From Fodinicurvata fenggangensis DSM 21160 (GTDB taxonomy: Bacteria > Pseudomonadota > Alphaproteobacteria > Kiloniellales > DSM-21159): DNA of 64,000 nt. The stretch covers positions 107,683-171,682 of the forward strand of contig NZ_JMLV01000007.1 in the NCBI RefSeq assembly GCF_000686045.1. The letters run 5' to 3'. Numbering within the stretch: the stretch's first letter is position 1; each line of letters opens with the position of its first letter. This document shows, piece by piece, positions 31,619 to 39,680 of this stretch. A program made the translations under genes and the position numbers. The notes under the pieces are model-generated. The model saw only the letters and a program-made list of their open reading frames with translations, made no database searches and was not told the DNA's origin.

Positions 31619-33535
31619 TCAGGCCAGGTGGGCCGGCAGGTTGCCGGCCAGCACGATGGCCTCGCCGGTGGCGTACTGGTAATCGGTGCGGGCCGTCATG
31701 GTGTACTCCACCACACGGCGGCGCGGCTGCCACTGGCCGTCCACGGTCATCTGCCGCTGGATCCCGAAGAACAGGTTGCCGGCCGGCGTCATCATGATGC
31801 GCTCGCCGGTGGCGCCGGTCAGGTGCGGCTCGGGAATCACCGGGATGCCGAAGTAGCGCAGCTCGGGGAAGCCGCCCACCAGCACCCGGTCGCCCAGGGC
31901 CGTCTGGCGGCTCGCCGTCTCCTCGGCATAGCGTTCGGCAAAGGCCACCGGCACGAAGATCGCCTGGTCCGTGCGCCCGCGGAAGCGAACGGGCTGCTGC
32001 CGCAACAGCAGGGCCAGGACATCGCGCGCCGAACTGTCGCCGTCGATGCCGTGGGCGACGTCCGCCAGGTCCAGGTCGTTCACCGCCGCATCGGCCTCGG
32101 CCAGGGCGATCCAGCCGTCGTTGATCGAGCGAAAGGGATCACCGGTCTCGGCCTCGGCGCCGTTCCAGGCCAGGTCGTTGACGTCGTTGCCGAAGGCCTT
32201 GGCCAACAGGCCGGCGATGGCCTGCTCGGCGTCCTGCTGCTCGATGTTGTCTTCCAGGAAGGTCAGGGTCACGTCCTCGGCCCAGATCACCTCCACGGTG
32301 GACAGGCCGCGCCGCCGCACGCCCACGGCATCGGCCGGCGTGGGCGCCGTGCCCTCGCTGCCCCGGCGCAGGCGGCGCGAGGTCACGGTCAGCTCGTCGG
32401 TATGGCCCTCGGGGCTGTTCATGCGCCGCACCTGCACCCGCGACAGGGCGACCTGCTGTTCGATCAGGTAGTCGACGAAGCGGTCTGCCGTCTCGGCGGC
32501 CAGCTTGCCACCGCCGGTGAACAGGCTAGAGTCGATGGCCCGCGTCGCCGCCTCGCCCGAGCGCAGCTGGGCCAGCCGCGCCCGCACCTCGCCGGGATCC
32601 GACAGGAAAATGCCGCGGAAGGCCTCACTGCCGCCCGCCACCCCGTCGCCGCCCGCTGCCCCGTCGCGGGGCAGGATCGGCCCCGCCCGCTGCAGGCGCA
32701 GGCTCTCCCTAGCGTCGGCCAGGCGCGCCTCGGCCTCGCCCAGCCGGGCCTCCAGGTCGCTGACCCTGCGGTCGCGCGGCCCGGCGCCGGCCTGCATCTC
32801 GGCCAGCAGGCTGCCGCGCAGGGCCTCCACCTCGCGCCGCACGGCGCCGGTCAGCGCCGCCTCCTCCGCTGCTGCGTCCGCCGTCTCGCGGTCTCCGGCA
32901 CCTTCCGGCGCCCGGGTCTCGGTCTCTGCCGTCATGCTGTACTCCCTTGCTGTGCGTTGAATGTTCGAACCTGTACTGTCTGTCGGCGCCAGGGCGCGCA
33001 GCAGCGCCAGCGCCTGGGGATTCGAGGGCACGGGCACCAGCGAGACCTCCAGCAGCTCCACGGCATCGAAGACCGTGACGCTGCGCCCGCCCGGCGCCTC
33101 CTCCTGGTGGCTCTTCAGCGGCAGGAAGCCCACCGAGACGGCCTGCAGGAAGCCGGCGCGCACCAGGCGCAGAGCCTGTTCGGCGCGCGGGTTCACCTCC
33201 GCCCCGGCGAACTCCACCACGATGTCGAAGCCCGCCGCCCCGGCGCTGTGCCGCACCACCCGGCCGATGACGTTGCCCAGCTCCGGCGCCTTGCCCTGGG
33301 CGGCATAGCCGTCGTGACCCCAGAGGAAGACCGGGTTGCGGTCGAAGTCGGCGGTGCTGACCCCGCGCGGGTCGATGCGCGTGCCGTGGCGGTCCACCCC
33401 CGGCCCGATAGCGCGGAAGGTCACCCGCCGCCCCTCCATGCCTGCATTCGTCTCGCCCGCCGCAGGCAGGGCCGCCCCTTCGGCGCGGCGCAGCACGCCG
33501 GCCGCCTGGCCAGCCGTCTCCATCTCAGTTTCCAT
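31619..33535 (-). CDS. Fused HK97-type prohead protease and major capsid protein
   Basis: 638 residues. Residues 35-190 are an S78-type protease: His in NPVFLWGHDGY, Ser in LQAVSVGFLP and the LLEVSLVPVPSNPQALAL ending. From residue 201 the HK97-type capsid begins with a helical delta-like scaffold (EALRGSLLAEMQAGAGPRDR) and continues to the coat domain (AETADRFVDYLIEQQVALSR, FGIPVIPEPHLTG). No stop separates the parts. An internal ATG at 32935 with AAGGGAG 7-13 bases upstream could also make capsid alone (438 residues). Confidence 0.88.
   Translation of the reverse strand: METEMETAGQAAGVLRRAEGAALPAAGETNAGMEGRRVTFRAIGPGVDRHGTRIDPRGVSTADFDRNPVFLWGHDGYAAQGKAPELGNVIGRVVRHSAGAAGFDIVVEFAGAEVNPRAEQALRLVRAGFLQAVSVGFLPLKSHQEEAPGGRSVTVFDAVELLEVSLVPVPSNPQALALLRALAPTDSTGSNIQRTAREYSMTAETETRAPEGAGDRETADAAAEEAALTGAVRREVEALRGSLLAEMQAGAGPRDRRVSDLEARLGEAEARLADARESLRLQRAGPILPRDGAAGGDGVAGGSEAFRGIFLSDPGEVRARLAQLRSGEAATRAIDSSLFTGGGKLAAETADRFVDYLIEQQVALSRVQVRRMNSPEGHTDELTVTSRRLRRGSEGTAPTPADAVGVRRRGLSTVEVIWAEDVTLTFLEDNIEQQDAEQAIAGLLAKAFGNDVNDLAWNGAEAETGDPFRSINDGWIALAEADAAVNDLDLADVAHGIDGDSSARDVLALLLRQQPVRFRGRTDQAIFVPVAFAERYAEETASRQTALGDRVLVGGFPELRYFGIPVIPEPHLTGATGERIMMTPAGNLFFGIQRQMTVDGQWQPRRRVVEYTMTARTDYQYATGEAIVLAGNLPAHLA
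32935..32948 (-). promoter_or_regulatory. Internal ribosome-binding site for a separate capsid product
   Basis: AAGGGAGTACAGC precedes the in-frame ATG encoding MTAETETRAPEG. Spacing is ideal, so ribosomes could start the capsid independently of the protease fusion. Confidence 0.65.
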
Positions 33536-33547
33536 ACAGTCTCCCCT

Positions 33548-34786
33548 TCAGCTCTCGGATACGCCGGCATCCCCGCGCGCAGCGCCCGGGTCCTCGCCCA
33601 GCAGCTCGCGATAGCGGTCCAGCGTGATGGCCCCGTTGGCCAGCAGTTCCCCGGCCCGGCGCAGCAGATGCTCGCGGTCCTCGCGCACCGGGCTTTCGAA
33701 TTCGAACCACAGCCGGCCCCCGTCCGCCGGCCCCGCCGCTTCCTCCGCCAGCCGCGGCAGCAGGGCGTGATTGATCGCCTCCTCGATGCGGCGCAGACGC
33801 GGCAGCACGGCGTTCTCCTTGTAGGTCGCGTCCGCCGCCTCGGCGTTGGCGCGGTTGGTGTCGGTGGTCAGGCCCACCTTGCTGGCCGGCAGCTTGTAGA
33901 CGGCGAAGACCTGGTCGCGGCTCAGTTGCGCCAGCTCCAGGAAGGCCAGATCCTTCAGCTGCCCGCCCAGCTGCTGCACCTTGCCGCCGCGGCCCAGCAC
34001 CGCCGGCCCGCTGGCCGGGTCGCGATAGCGTTCCAGCCAGCGCTCGCGGATCAGGTCGGCCTGGTCGCTTGTCAGCTCCTCCTCGCTGGTGATCACCAGC
34101 TCCGGCGTCGCCCGGTTGCGCAGCAGCGCCCCGGCATAGGCCCGGGCGTGCAGGTCCAGCTCCTGCGACAGGGCGAAGGCCTCCACCGGCGAGGCACCGC
34201 GCAGCGGCTCCAGCGGATGGGGATAGCGCAGGAAGACCACGTCCCGGGCCGGCAGGGTCCGCGGCGCATGGCCCGGCACCTGCAGGCGCCAGCCCGCCAG
34301 GCCCAGGCCGTCGCGGTCGAAGACCGGCCGCTCGATCCAGTGCGGATAGAGCAGCTGCAGCCCCGTCACCTTTTCGCGCCCGCGCCCGTCCGCTTCCGTC
34401 AGCAGGTGCCAGAAGGCCTCGCCCGCCAGGTCCAGGTGCAGCTGCGTCAGCTCCAGCAGGTCGCCCCAGGTCTGCAGCCCGTTGGGCCGCAGCAGCAGGG
34501 GCGGGATCTCCGTCTCGGCCAGCCGCCGCCAGTGCTGTTTGCTGCCACTTCTTCGCCAGAGGTCCCAGGGCGCGGCGCGCACGTCCTGGGCCAGCGCCCC
34601 GGCCGCCGCGGCGACCCAGCCGGCATAGGCCTCCAGCGCCTGCCGCCGGCTCCGCACCGGCCGCAGCTCCAGCTCCGGCCCCCGGCGCAGCAGGCCGGTG
34701 AAGCCCGTCCCCCCACCACCATCATTGCTACTGCCCCGCGGCAGCGCCACCGGCGCCGCCCGCCGTTTCGTCAGCCAACGCCACAT
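33548..34786 (-). CDS. HK97-family portal protein
   Basis: 412 residues. Family blocks are LLRPNGLQTWGDLLELTQLH, DLAGEAFWHLLTEADGRG, VVFLRYPHPLEPLRGASPVE and VFAVYKLPASKVGLTTDTNR, plus the late EEAINHALLPRLAEEA. The dodecameric portal is the DNA gateway and head-tail vertex. It lies 12 bp upstream of the protease-capsid gene. Gly/Ser-rich N-terminus (GSSNDGGGGTG) is unremarkable. Length is close to RcGTA g3. Confidence 0.93.
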   Translation of the reverse strand: MWRWLTKRRAAPVALPRGSSNDGGGGTGFTGLLRRGPELELRPVRSRRQALEAYAGWVAAAAGALAQDVRAAPWDLWRRSGSKQHWRRLAETEIPPLLLRPNGLQTWGDLLELTQLHLDLAGEAFWHLLTEADGRGREKVTGLQLLYPHWIERPVFDRDGLGLAGWRLQVPGHAPRTLPARDVVFLRYPHPLEPLRGASPVEAFALSQELDLHARAYAGALLRNRATPELVITSEEELTSDQADLIRERWLERYRDPASGPAVLGRGGKVQQLGGQLKDLAFLELAQLSRDQVFAVYKLPASKVGLTTDTNRANAEAADATYKENAVLPRLRRIEEAINHALLPRLAEEAAGPADGGRLWFEFESPVREDREHLLRRAGELLANGAITLDRYRELLGEDPGAARGDAGVSES

Positions 34787-34880
34787 TCATAGCCCTCCCG
34801 AGCACGCAGAGACGCCTGCGCGCGAACAAGGCCGGGCACAGCGCCATGCTGTCTTCAGTTTTCAGTGAGTCGTTCGACCG

Positions 34881-34913
34881 TCAGGCCGCAGGCACAAAGC
34901 GCCTGGGCGTCAC
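34881..34913 (-). pseudogene. Remnant of a MazF/PemK toxin start
   Basis: Directly overlapping the stop of the MazE-like gene (GTGA), a GTG starts the peptide VTPRRFVPAA and then hits TGA. MazF/PemK toxins in such operons typically begin xxRRYVPDxGDIVWL at the same overlapping position, so this looks like a toxin gene cut off after ten codons. The identification rests on very few residues plus position. Confidence 0.45.
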
Positions 34914-35161
34914 CAGCTCCAGGCCTTGGTGTCGAAGTCGTTGTCGAGCGTGTCGGGAATCAGCGGTGCATCGTCACCACTGGCGGCCATGCGCTCGAAG
35001 GCGGCATCCCAGCCCTCCCGAACACCACGGCAGGGCGTCAGGACGACAGCTCCGTTCTCGACCCGCAGCTCGAGCATATCGCCCAGGCCACAATCCCGGA
35101 TCACGGTTTCGGGAAGGCGCACCACTTTTGATTTGCCGATGGTTTCCAGCCTGACTTTCAT
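34910..35161 (-). CDS. Orphan AbrB/MazE-family antitoxin
   Basis: 83 residues. The N-terminal swapped-hairpin motif is KVRLETIGKSKVVRLPETVI with GDMLELRVENGAVVLTPCR. An acidic C-terminal tail (SGDDAPLIPDTLDNDFDTKA) would occupy a toxin groove. GGAGGAGAGC precedes the ATG at 35161. The cognate toxin gene is missing or reduced to about ten codons, so it is now an orphan. It sits between terL and the portal gene, a non-virion insertion. Confidence 0.85.
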   Translation of the reverse strand: MKVRLETIGKSKVVRLPETVIRDCGLGDMLELRVENGAVVLTPCRGVREGWDAAFERMAASGDDAPLIPDTLDNDFDTKAWSW

Positions 35162-35231
35162 GCCTGCTCTCCTCCGCGAACGATCCTACCGCAAGCGCAC
35201 GCGGCAAGCCATTCAAGCCTGCCCCTCCCCA

Positions 35232-36677
35232 TCACGCAAAGACCTGTGGCGGGCGAGCGGCGGTCAGCTCGGCGAAGGCACGGCTCAGCGCGTCGATCTG
35301 GTCCTTGTGGGCTCCGTTGGGAAACAAGCTCGCCTCCTCCAGAAAGGTGTCGTTCCAGGCGCCGCGGATCAGGCGCAGGTTCCCGGCCTCGGCCTGGGCG
35401 GCCACCGGTGCGGCGCGCGTGACCTTGTCGCCGCTTTCCGGGCTGGCCTTCACGCGATGGCCGGCCAGCCGCCGCACCAGGTACGCCGCCTGGGCCTTGC
35501 CCGCCTGCCCCGGGTCCTGGGGCAGGGCCACAAGGCACTCGGGCCCGTCCTGCTGGGCGCAGTTCAGGATGGCGCGCTCGACCTCCAGGCCGCTGCCGCG
35601 CAGGCGCAGGATATCCTCGATGTAGAAGACACCCTCGGCCGAGCGGCTCAGCTTCACGCCCACGGTCCAGTCCGGGTCACTGCCGGTACCGGCGCGCGTG
35701 GCCGCCAGGTCCCAGCCGCGCACCGAGGTGCACTCGACCGGAAGGGCGCCCGCCACCGGGAACCACTGGCGCCGGAACAGGCCGCCTTCGCGCGGGGCCG
35801 GCCGCTGCTGCAGCTGGCCGGCGGCGGCGTAGCTGCCCAGCGTGTCCTTCAGGCGCTTGACCTCGCGCGCCGGAAACTGCTCCGGCCACAGCAACTCGCC
35901 CGCCCGCCGACGCGGATCGGCCGGCCCCAGGCGGGTGACGCAACGCCGCTCGGGCTCGAACTCCATGGGCAGCATCAGGTGCTCGTAGTCCAGCGCCCGG
36001 GCCAGGATCAGGCCGCTGACATCGCGCTCGTGCACCCGCTGCATCACCACCACCAGGGCCGAGTGCGCAGGGTCGTTCAGGCGCGTGGGCACCGTTTCCA
36101 GGAACCAGCGCAGCGTGGCCTCGCGCACACGGTCCGAGTCCGTCTGCTGCACGTTGTGCGGATCGTCGATCACGAAGCGGTCGCCGCGCTCGCCGGTGGC
36201 CAGCCCGCCCACCGAGGTGGCCAGGCGGAAGCCGCCGGCCCGCGTCTCGAACCTGGCCTTGGCGTTCTGCTCGCGCGACAGCTGCACCCCGCCGCCCCAG
36301 CGCGCCCGGTACCAGTCCGAGCCCACCAGCCGGCGGCAGCGCAGGTTGTCGCGGATCGACAGCCGCTGGGAATAGCTGGCCAGCACGCCGCGCAGCCAGG
36401 GCCGGCCCAGCGGCCCCCATTCCCAGGCCGGCCAGAAGACGCTGACCGTCAAAGACTTCATGGTCCCCGGCGGCACGTTAATCAGCAGGCGCGTGATCTC
36501 GCCCCGGCTGACCGCCTCCAAGTGGCGGCAAAGCGCGTCGATGTGCCAGTTGCCGCGATAGCGCCGCCCCGGCTCCAGCACCGGCCAGGCCAGCTCGATG
36601 AAGGCCGACAGCGAACCCGCTGCCTCCAGCCGGTCCAGCGCCGCCAGACTGGCGCCCGGATCGTCCAGGACGGCCAT
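35232..36677 (-). CDS. Terminase large subunit
   Basis: A 481-residue packaging motor. ATPase: adenine region NWHIDALCRHLEAVSRGE, Walker-A-like LLINVPPGTMKSL, Walker B FVIDDPHNVQ, and a coupling motif near VVVMQRVHERDVSG. C-terminal nuclease: RGWDLAATRAGTGSDPDWTV and NGAHKDQIDALSRAFAEL (acidic cluster). The PPGTMKS variant is common in prophage terminases and differs from classical RcGTA g2, so the module may be mosaic. The ATG at 36677 is preferred; the frame extends upstream to 36872. Lies 70 bp upstream of the MazE-like gene. Confidence 0.92.
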   Translation of the reverse strand: MAVLDDPGASLAALDRLEAAGSLSAFIELAWPVLEPGRRYRGNWHIDALCRHLEAVSRGEITRLLINVPPGTMKSLTVSVFWPAWEWGPLGRPWLRGVLASYSQRLSIRDNLRCRRLVGSDWYRARWGGGVQLSREQNAKARFETRAGGFRLATSVGGLATGERGDRFVIDDPHNVQQTDSDRVREATLRWFLETVPTRLNDPAHSALVVVMQRVHERDVSGLILARALDYEHLMLPMEFEPERRCVTRLGPADPRRRAGELLWPEQFPAREVKRLKDTLGSYAAAGQLQQRPAPREGGLFRRQWFPVAGALPVECTSVRGWDLAATRAGTGSDPDWTVGVKLSRSAEGVFYIEDILRLRGSGLEVERAILNCAQQDGPECLVALPQDPGQAGKAQAAYLVRRLAGHRVKASPESGDKVTRAAPVAAQAEAGNLRLIRGAWNDTFLEEASLFPNGAHKDQIDALSRAFAELTAARPPQVFA

Positions 36678-36936
36678 CTCGTCCAGAGTTGAGTTGTCCC
36701 GACCTGCCACGGCGCTGGCTCGTTCCTCCCGGTTTTCCTGGTGCCATCGGGCCGTTCGGTGCCGTCCTCTTCGCTGCTGGTCGGGAATGGGTGGACAGCA
36801 GTCGGTCAAATCCCAACCTGTAGATGCATGTTTGCCGGAAAACCCGGCGACACGGACGGGTTTCGCCCGCATCCGGCCGGCCTGACCCGCACCACAAGGG
36901 ACAGGGCCCTATAACTGTGGAATCAAAGGAGGCAAC

Positions 36937-38097
36937 ATGTCTCAGAGCAATGACCGCACCACGCGCGACGCTTCGAGTGAAGAGACGGACGACACCCCCA
37001 CACGCACCGGCGTCAGCCGCCGCGGGGTGCTCGCCGGCACCGCAGGCCTGGGCCTGGGCAGCCTGCTCGGCGCATCGCCGGCGCTTGCCCAGAAACAGGG
37101 CCATGTCCAGCTGGCCGAACACGGCGGCACCATGAGTGACCGTCTCTATTCGGTGAATCCCAAGCATCCCGACATGGCGGACATTGCCGAGAATCCGGCG
37201 AACGTGCCCCCACCCATCGAGCGCAGCGAACCGGCCACCGTCCAGGTGGAGCTGGAGACCATCGAGCTGGAAGCCCATCTGTCGAACAACAGCACCTTCC
37301 GCTTCTGGACCTTCAACGGCACGGTGCCCGGCCCCATGGTTCGGGTGCGCGTCGGCGACACGGTCGAGGTGACCCTGAAGAACGCCGACGACAGCTGGAT
37401 GATGCACAACGTGGACTTCCACGCCGCCACCGGGCCCGGCGGCGGCGCCGAGGCCACCACGGCCGGTCCGGGAGAGACCAAGCGCTTCAGCTTCAAGGCG
37501 CTCAACCCCGGCATCTATGTCTATCACTGCGCCGTTCCGCCGGTGGCGCTGCACATTGCCAACGGCATGTATGGCATGATCCTGGTCGAGCCCGAGGAGG
37601 GCCTGCCCCCCGTGGACCACGAGTTCTACGTGATGCAGGGCGAGATCTATACCGAGGAGCCCTTCGGCACCTCGGGTGTCCTGACCGAAAGCTACGAGAA
37701 GCTGCTCAACGAGCGGCCCGAGTACTTCGTGATGAACGGCCATGTGGGCGCACTGACCGACCACTACCCCCTGAAGGCCCAGGTGGGCGAGAGCGTGCGC
37801 ATCTTCTACGGCGTCGGCGGGCCGAACTACCCCGCCTCCTTCCATGTCATCGGCGAGATCTTCGACCGCGTCTATCCCTATGGCTCGCTGACCAGCCCGC
37901 CGCTGGAGAACGTCCAGACGGCCATGGTGCCGGCGGGCGGTGCCATCATGACCGAGTTCACCACCCAGGTGCCGGGCACCTATGTGCTGGTGGACCACGC
38001 CCTGTCGCGCGCCGAACGCGGCCTGGCCGGCCACCTGATCGTCGAGGGCGAGGAAAACCACGAAATCTTCAACCCGATGGAAGAGGACACGGCCTGA
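36937..38097 (+). CDS. nirK: Copper-containing nitrite reductase
   Basis: A 386-residue periplasmic denitrification enzyme (nitrite to NO). A Tat signal (RTGVSRRGVLAGTAGLGLGS) is cleaved near ALAQKQ. Type-1 copper ligands are in MMHNVDFH and YVYHCAVPPVALHIANGMYG (His, Cys, His, Met). Type-2 and catalytic residues are Asp and His of HNVDFHA, His of YHC and a later His in SFHVIGEIFDRV. Two cupredoxin domains, full length. AAAGGAGGCAAC precedes the ATG. It is inserted on the opposite strand between the small and large terminase genes. No norCB is in the window. Confidence 0.96.
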   Translation: MSQSNDRTTRDASSEETDDTPTRTGVSRRGVLAGTAGLGLGSLLGASPALAQKQGHVQLAEHGGTMSDRLYSVNPKHPDMADIAENPANVPPPIERSEPATVQVELETIELEAHLSNNSTFRFWTFNGTVPGPMVRVRVGDTVEVTLKNADDSWMMHNVDFHAATGPGGGAEATTAGPGETKRFSFKALNPGIYVYHCAVPPVALHIANGMYGMILVEPEEGLPPVDHEFYVMQGEIYTEEPFGTSGVLTESYEKLLNERPEYFVMNGHVGALTDHYPLKAQVGESVRIFYGVGGPNYPASFHVIGEIFDRVYPYGSLTSPPLENVQTAMVPAGGAIMTEFTTQVPGTYVLVDHALSRAERGLAGHLIVEGEENHEIFNPMEEDTA

Positions 38098-38140
38098 CGT
38101 GACGGCGCCCAAAGGGCACTGACGTCAAAGTCTGAAACAG

Positions 38141-38174
38141 CGACGCCCCAGAGAAACTAACCTCTGGGGCGTCG
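38141..38174 (+). terminator. Perfect-stem terminator after nirK, overlapping the terS stop
   Basis: CGACGCCCCAGAG-N8-CTCTGGGGCGTCG is a flawless 13-bp stem followed by TCCTTTTCT. It ends nirK transcription. One arm also encodes the last residues of the convergent small terminase gene (stop at 38157). Confidence 0.85.
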
Positions 38175-38735
38175 TCCTTTTCTGGGGCGCCGTTCGTTCC
38201 GGGCCAGCCGCTTGTTCAGCAGACGGCGCAGGAAGGCGCGCTCGGACCGGTCCAGCTGGGCCGCGGCCAGCAGCGCCTCCGCCCGTTCGGCGCCCACCTC
38301 CGCAGTATCGCCCGCATTGTTCTTCTTGCCGGAACCGTCCGACGCCGCGTCCCCCGCCGGCAAGGCCGCCGCCCGGCGCGTCATCTCCTGCACCCAGCGC
38401 CGCGCCTCCATGCGCAGGCGGGCGTGGCTCAGCGCCAGGCGCCCATCGCCCTCCGGGTCCGCCGGTTCGCTGCCATCCGCAATCTCCAGGATCTCCTCGG
38501 CCCATTGCTGGCGCTGAAGCTGCAGGGCCAGGGCAAAGCGCCGCGCCAGCTCCGGCTCGCCCGCCAGCGCCGCCAGCACCGCCCCGCGCTCGGGAATGCC
38601 GCGCCGCCCGCAAAGCTGCCCCAGCACCTCCCCCGCCGCCAGCCGGCGACAGAGAAGGTCGCGCCAGTCCTCGGTAGCGGCGCCGGCCGTGCCATCCGCT
38701 CCAACCGGCCCGTCCCCCACCGCGTCCCCGCTCAC
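38157..38735 (-). CDS. Small terminase subunit-like DNA-packaging protein
   Basis: About 192 residues. A helix-turn-helix-like N-terminal half (DLLCRRLAAGEVLGQLCGRR with IPERGAVLAALAGEPELA) precedes long charged helices (ALQLQRQQWAEEILEIADGS, LSHARLRMEARRWVQEM). A basic C-terminus follows (NKRLARNERRPRKGRRP). This pattern and its place upstream of terL fit small terminase proteins. GTG at 38735 follows GGGGAGAG; a GTG at 38768 is an alternative. First gene of the structural cluster, separated from terL by nirK. Confidence 0.75.
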   Translation of the reverse strand: MSGDAVGDGPVGADGTAGAATEDWRDLLCRRLAAGEVLGQLCGRRGIPERGAVLAALAGEPELARRFALALQLQRQQWAEEILEIADGSEPADPEGDGRLALSHARLRMEARRWVQEMTRRAAALPAGDAASDGSGKKNNAGDTAEVGAERAEALLAAAQLDRSERAFLRRLLNKRLARNERRPRKGRRPRG

Positions 38736-38972
38736 CGCACTCTCCCCAACGAAAAAACCCGCCGCCACAAGGGCCGCGGGTTTCGCTCAAACTTTTCGAT
38801 GATGCGTGAACATAACCGGAACATGCCCCGGCTATCAAGAGGGTTTAATGGCCTTCGCCTGGTCGGGCTGAAGCAACCCGCCTGGCGCCACCGCGGCCCT
38901 CACTTTAAATAGCTTCTTATGCCTTATTAGCCTTTCTAGACTGTTCGCTTGTCAGTCCATAAAAAGGCAATT

Positions 38973-39269
38973 TCACTTCTGAACGGCGTGCGGTTTGGCC
39001 GTCATGTCCACACCAAGGGCGCGCATGACCGAGAGCGTGGTCTTCAGCGTCGGGTTTCCCCGCTCGCTGAACGACCTGTAGAGTTGTTCCCGGGACAAGC
39101 CGGTTTCCCGGGCAATCTGGGTCATGCCCTTGGCACGGGCAACGACACCAAGGGCCTTGGCAATATAAGTCGTGTCTCCGGTTTCAAAGGCATCAGCCAT
39201 GAAATCAGCAATATCCGCTTCCGTCTCCAGCATGGCCGCTGGATCGAAGGTTGTGAATTTCTCAGCCAT
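38973..39269 (-). CDS. HTH antitoxin of a toxin-first module (Gp49/HigBA type)
   Basis: A 98-residue XRE-like protein. DMADAFETG-type N-terminus, then KALGVVARAKGMTQIARETG and LSREQLYRSFSERGNPTLKT with a final RALGVDMTAKP. These are signatures of addiction-module antidote proteins encoded after a RelE-like killer protein. It overlaps the toxin gene by 8 bp and should autorepress through the palindrome at 39575-39598. Confidence 0.9.
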   Translation of the reverse strand: MAEKFTTFDPAAMLETEADIADFMADAFETGDTTYIAKALGVVARAKGMTQIARETGLSREQLYRSFSERGNPTLKTTLSVMRALGVDMTAKPHAVQK

Positions 39270-39567
39270 ATTGGGCACTCCAGTCCTCGGCAATCTTCTT
39301 TGCCTTCTCGATATCGCGGCTTTGAGACTTCTTGTCTCCACCACACAAAAGCAGGATCAGGACATCTCCACGCTGCTGGAAATAAACGCGATAGCCAGGG
39401 CCGTAGTGAATGCGCAGCTCACTCAAGCCCCCGCCTATGGGCTGCACATCACCGGGAAGGCCTTCTGCCAACCGATTGATACGTGCGGTAATGAGGGTGC
39501 GTGCACGTCGATCTTTCAGCTTACCCAGCCACTTGCGGAAGGTCTCTGACTGCTTGATGTCCATCAT
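39262..39567 (-). CDS. RelE/HigB-like addiction module killer protein
   Basis: 101 residues. MDIKQSETFRKWLGKLKDRR, ARINRLAEGLPGDVQPIGGG, LSELRIHYGPGYRVYFQQRG and CGGDKKSQSRDIEKAKKIAE match the Gp49/RelE-like killer family (ribosome-dependent mRNA cleavage). It is the first gene of its operon. Two adjacent ATGs (39567, 39564). Intact with its antitoxin. Confidence 0.92.
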   Translation of the reverse strand: MMDIKQSETFRKWLGKLKDRRARTLITARINRLAEGLPGDVQPIGGGLSELRIHYGPGYRVYFQQRGDVLILLLCGGDKKSQSRDIEKAKKIAEDWSAQYG

Positions 39568-39574
39568 CTATGAT

Positions 39575-39598
39575 GACTGTAGTCTAAAAACTACAGTC
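39575..39598. promoter_or_regulatory. Perfect palindromic operator of the toxin-antitoxin operon
   Basis: GACTGTAGT-CTAAAA-ACTACAGTC has 9-bp perfect arms, 8 bp upstream of the toxin ATG. Very likely bound by the HTH antitoxin. Confidence 0.8.
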
Positions 39599-39680
39599 TG
39601 GCAATCTTTTTCCCTTCCCAATCCCAAAGCCCCAGTAAGCTTCATACAGCCTTTCTGCACAGCCGCACCAGCCAAAGCAC

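Noticed and set aside
31628..34792. A plus-strand open frame of about 1050 codons opposite the portal and protease-capsid genes
   Set aside because: It is Gln/Arg/His-rich without domains, and the minus strand carries clear portal and HK97 protease-capsid motifs; long antisense frames are expected in high-GC DNA.
36821..36831. TAGATGCATGT upstream of nirK as an NsrR half-site
   Set aside because: Only one half-site with two mismatches and no second half; no FNR/NNR-type dyad was found either, so regulation of nirK is left open.
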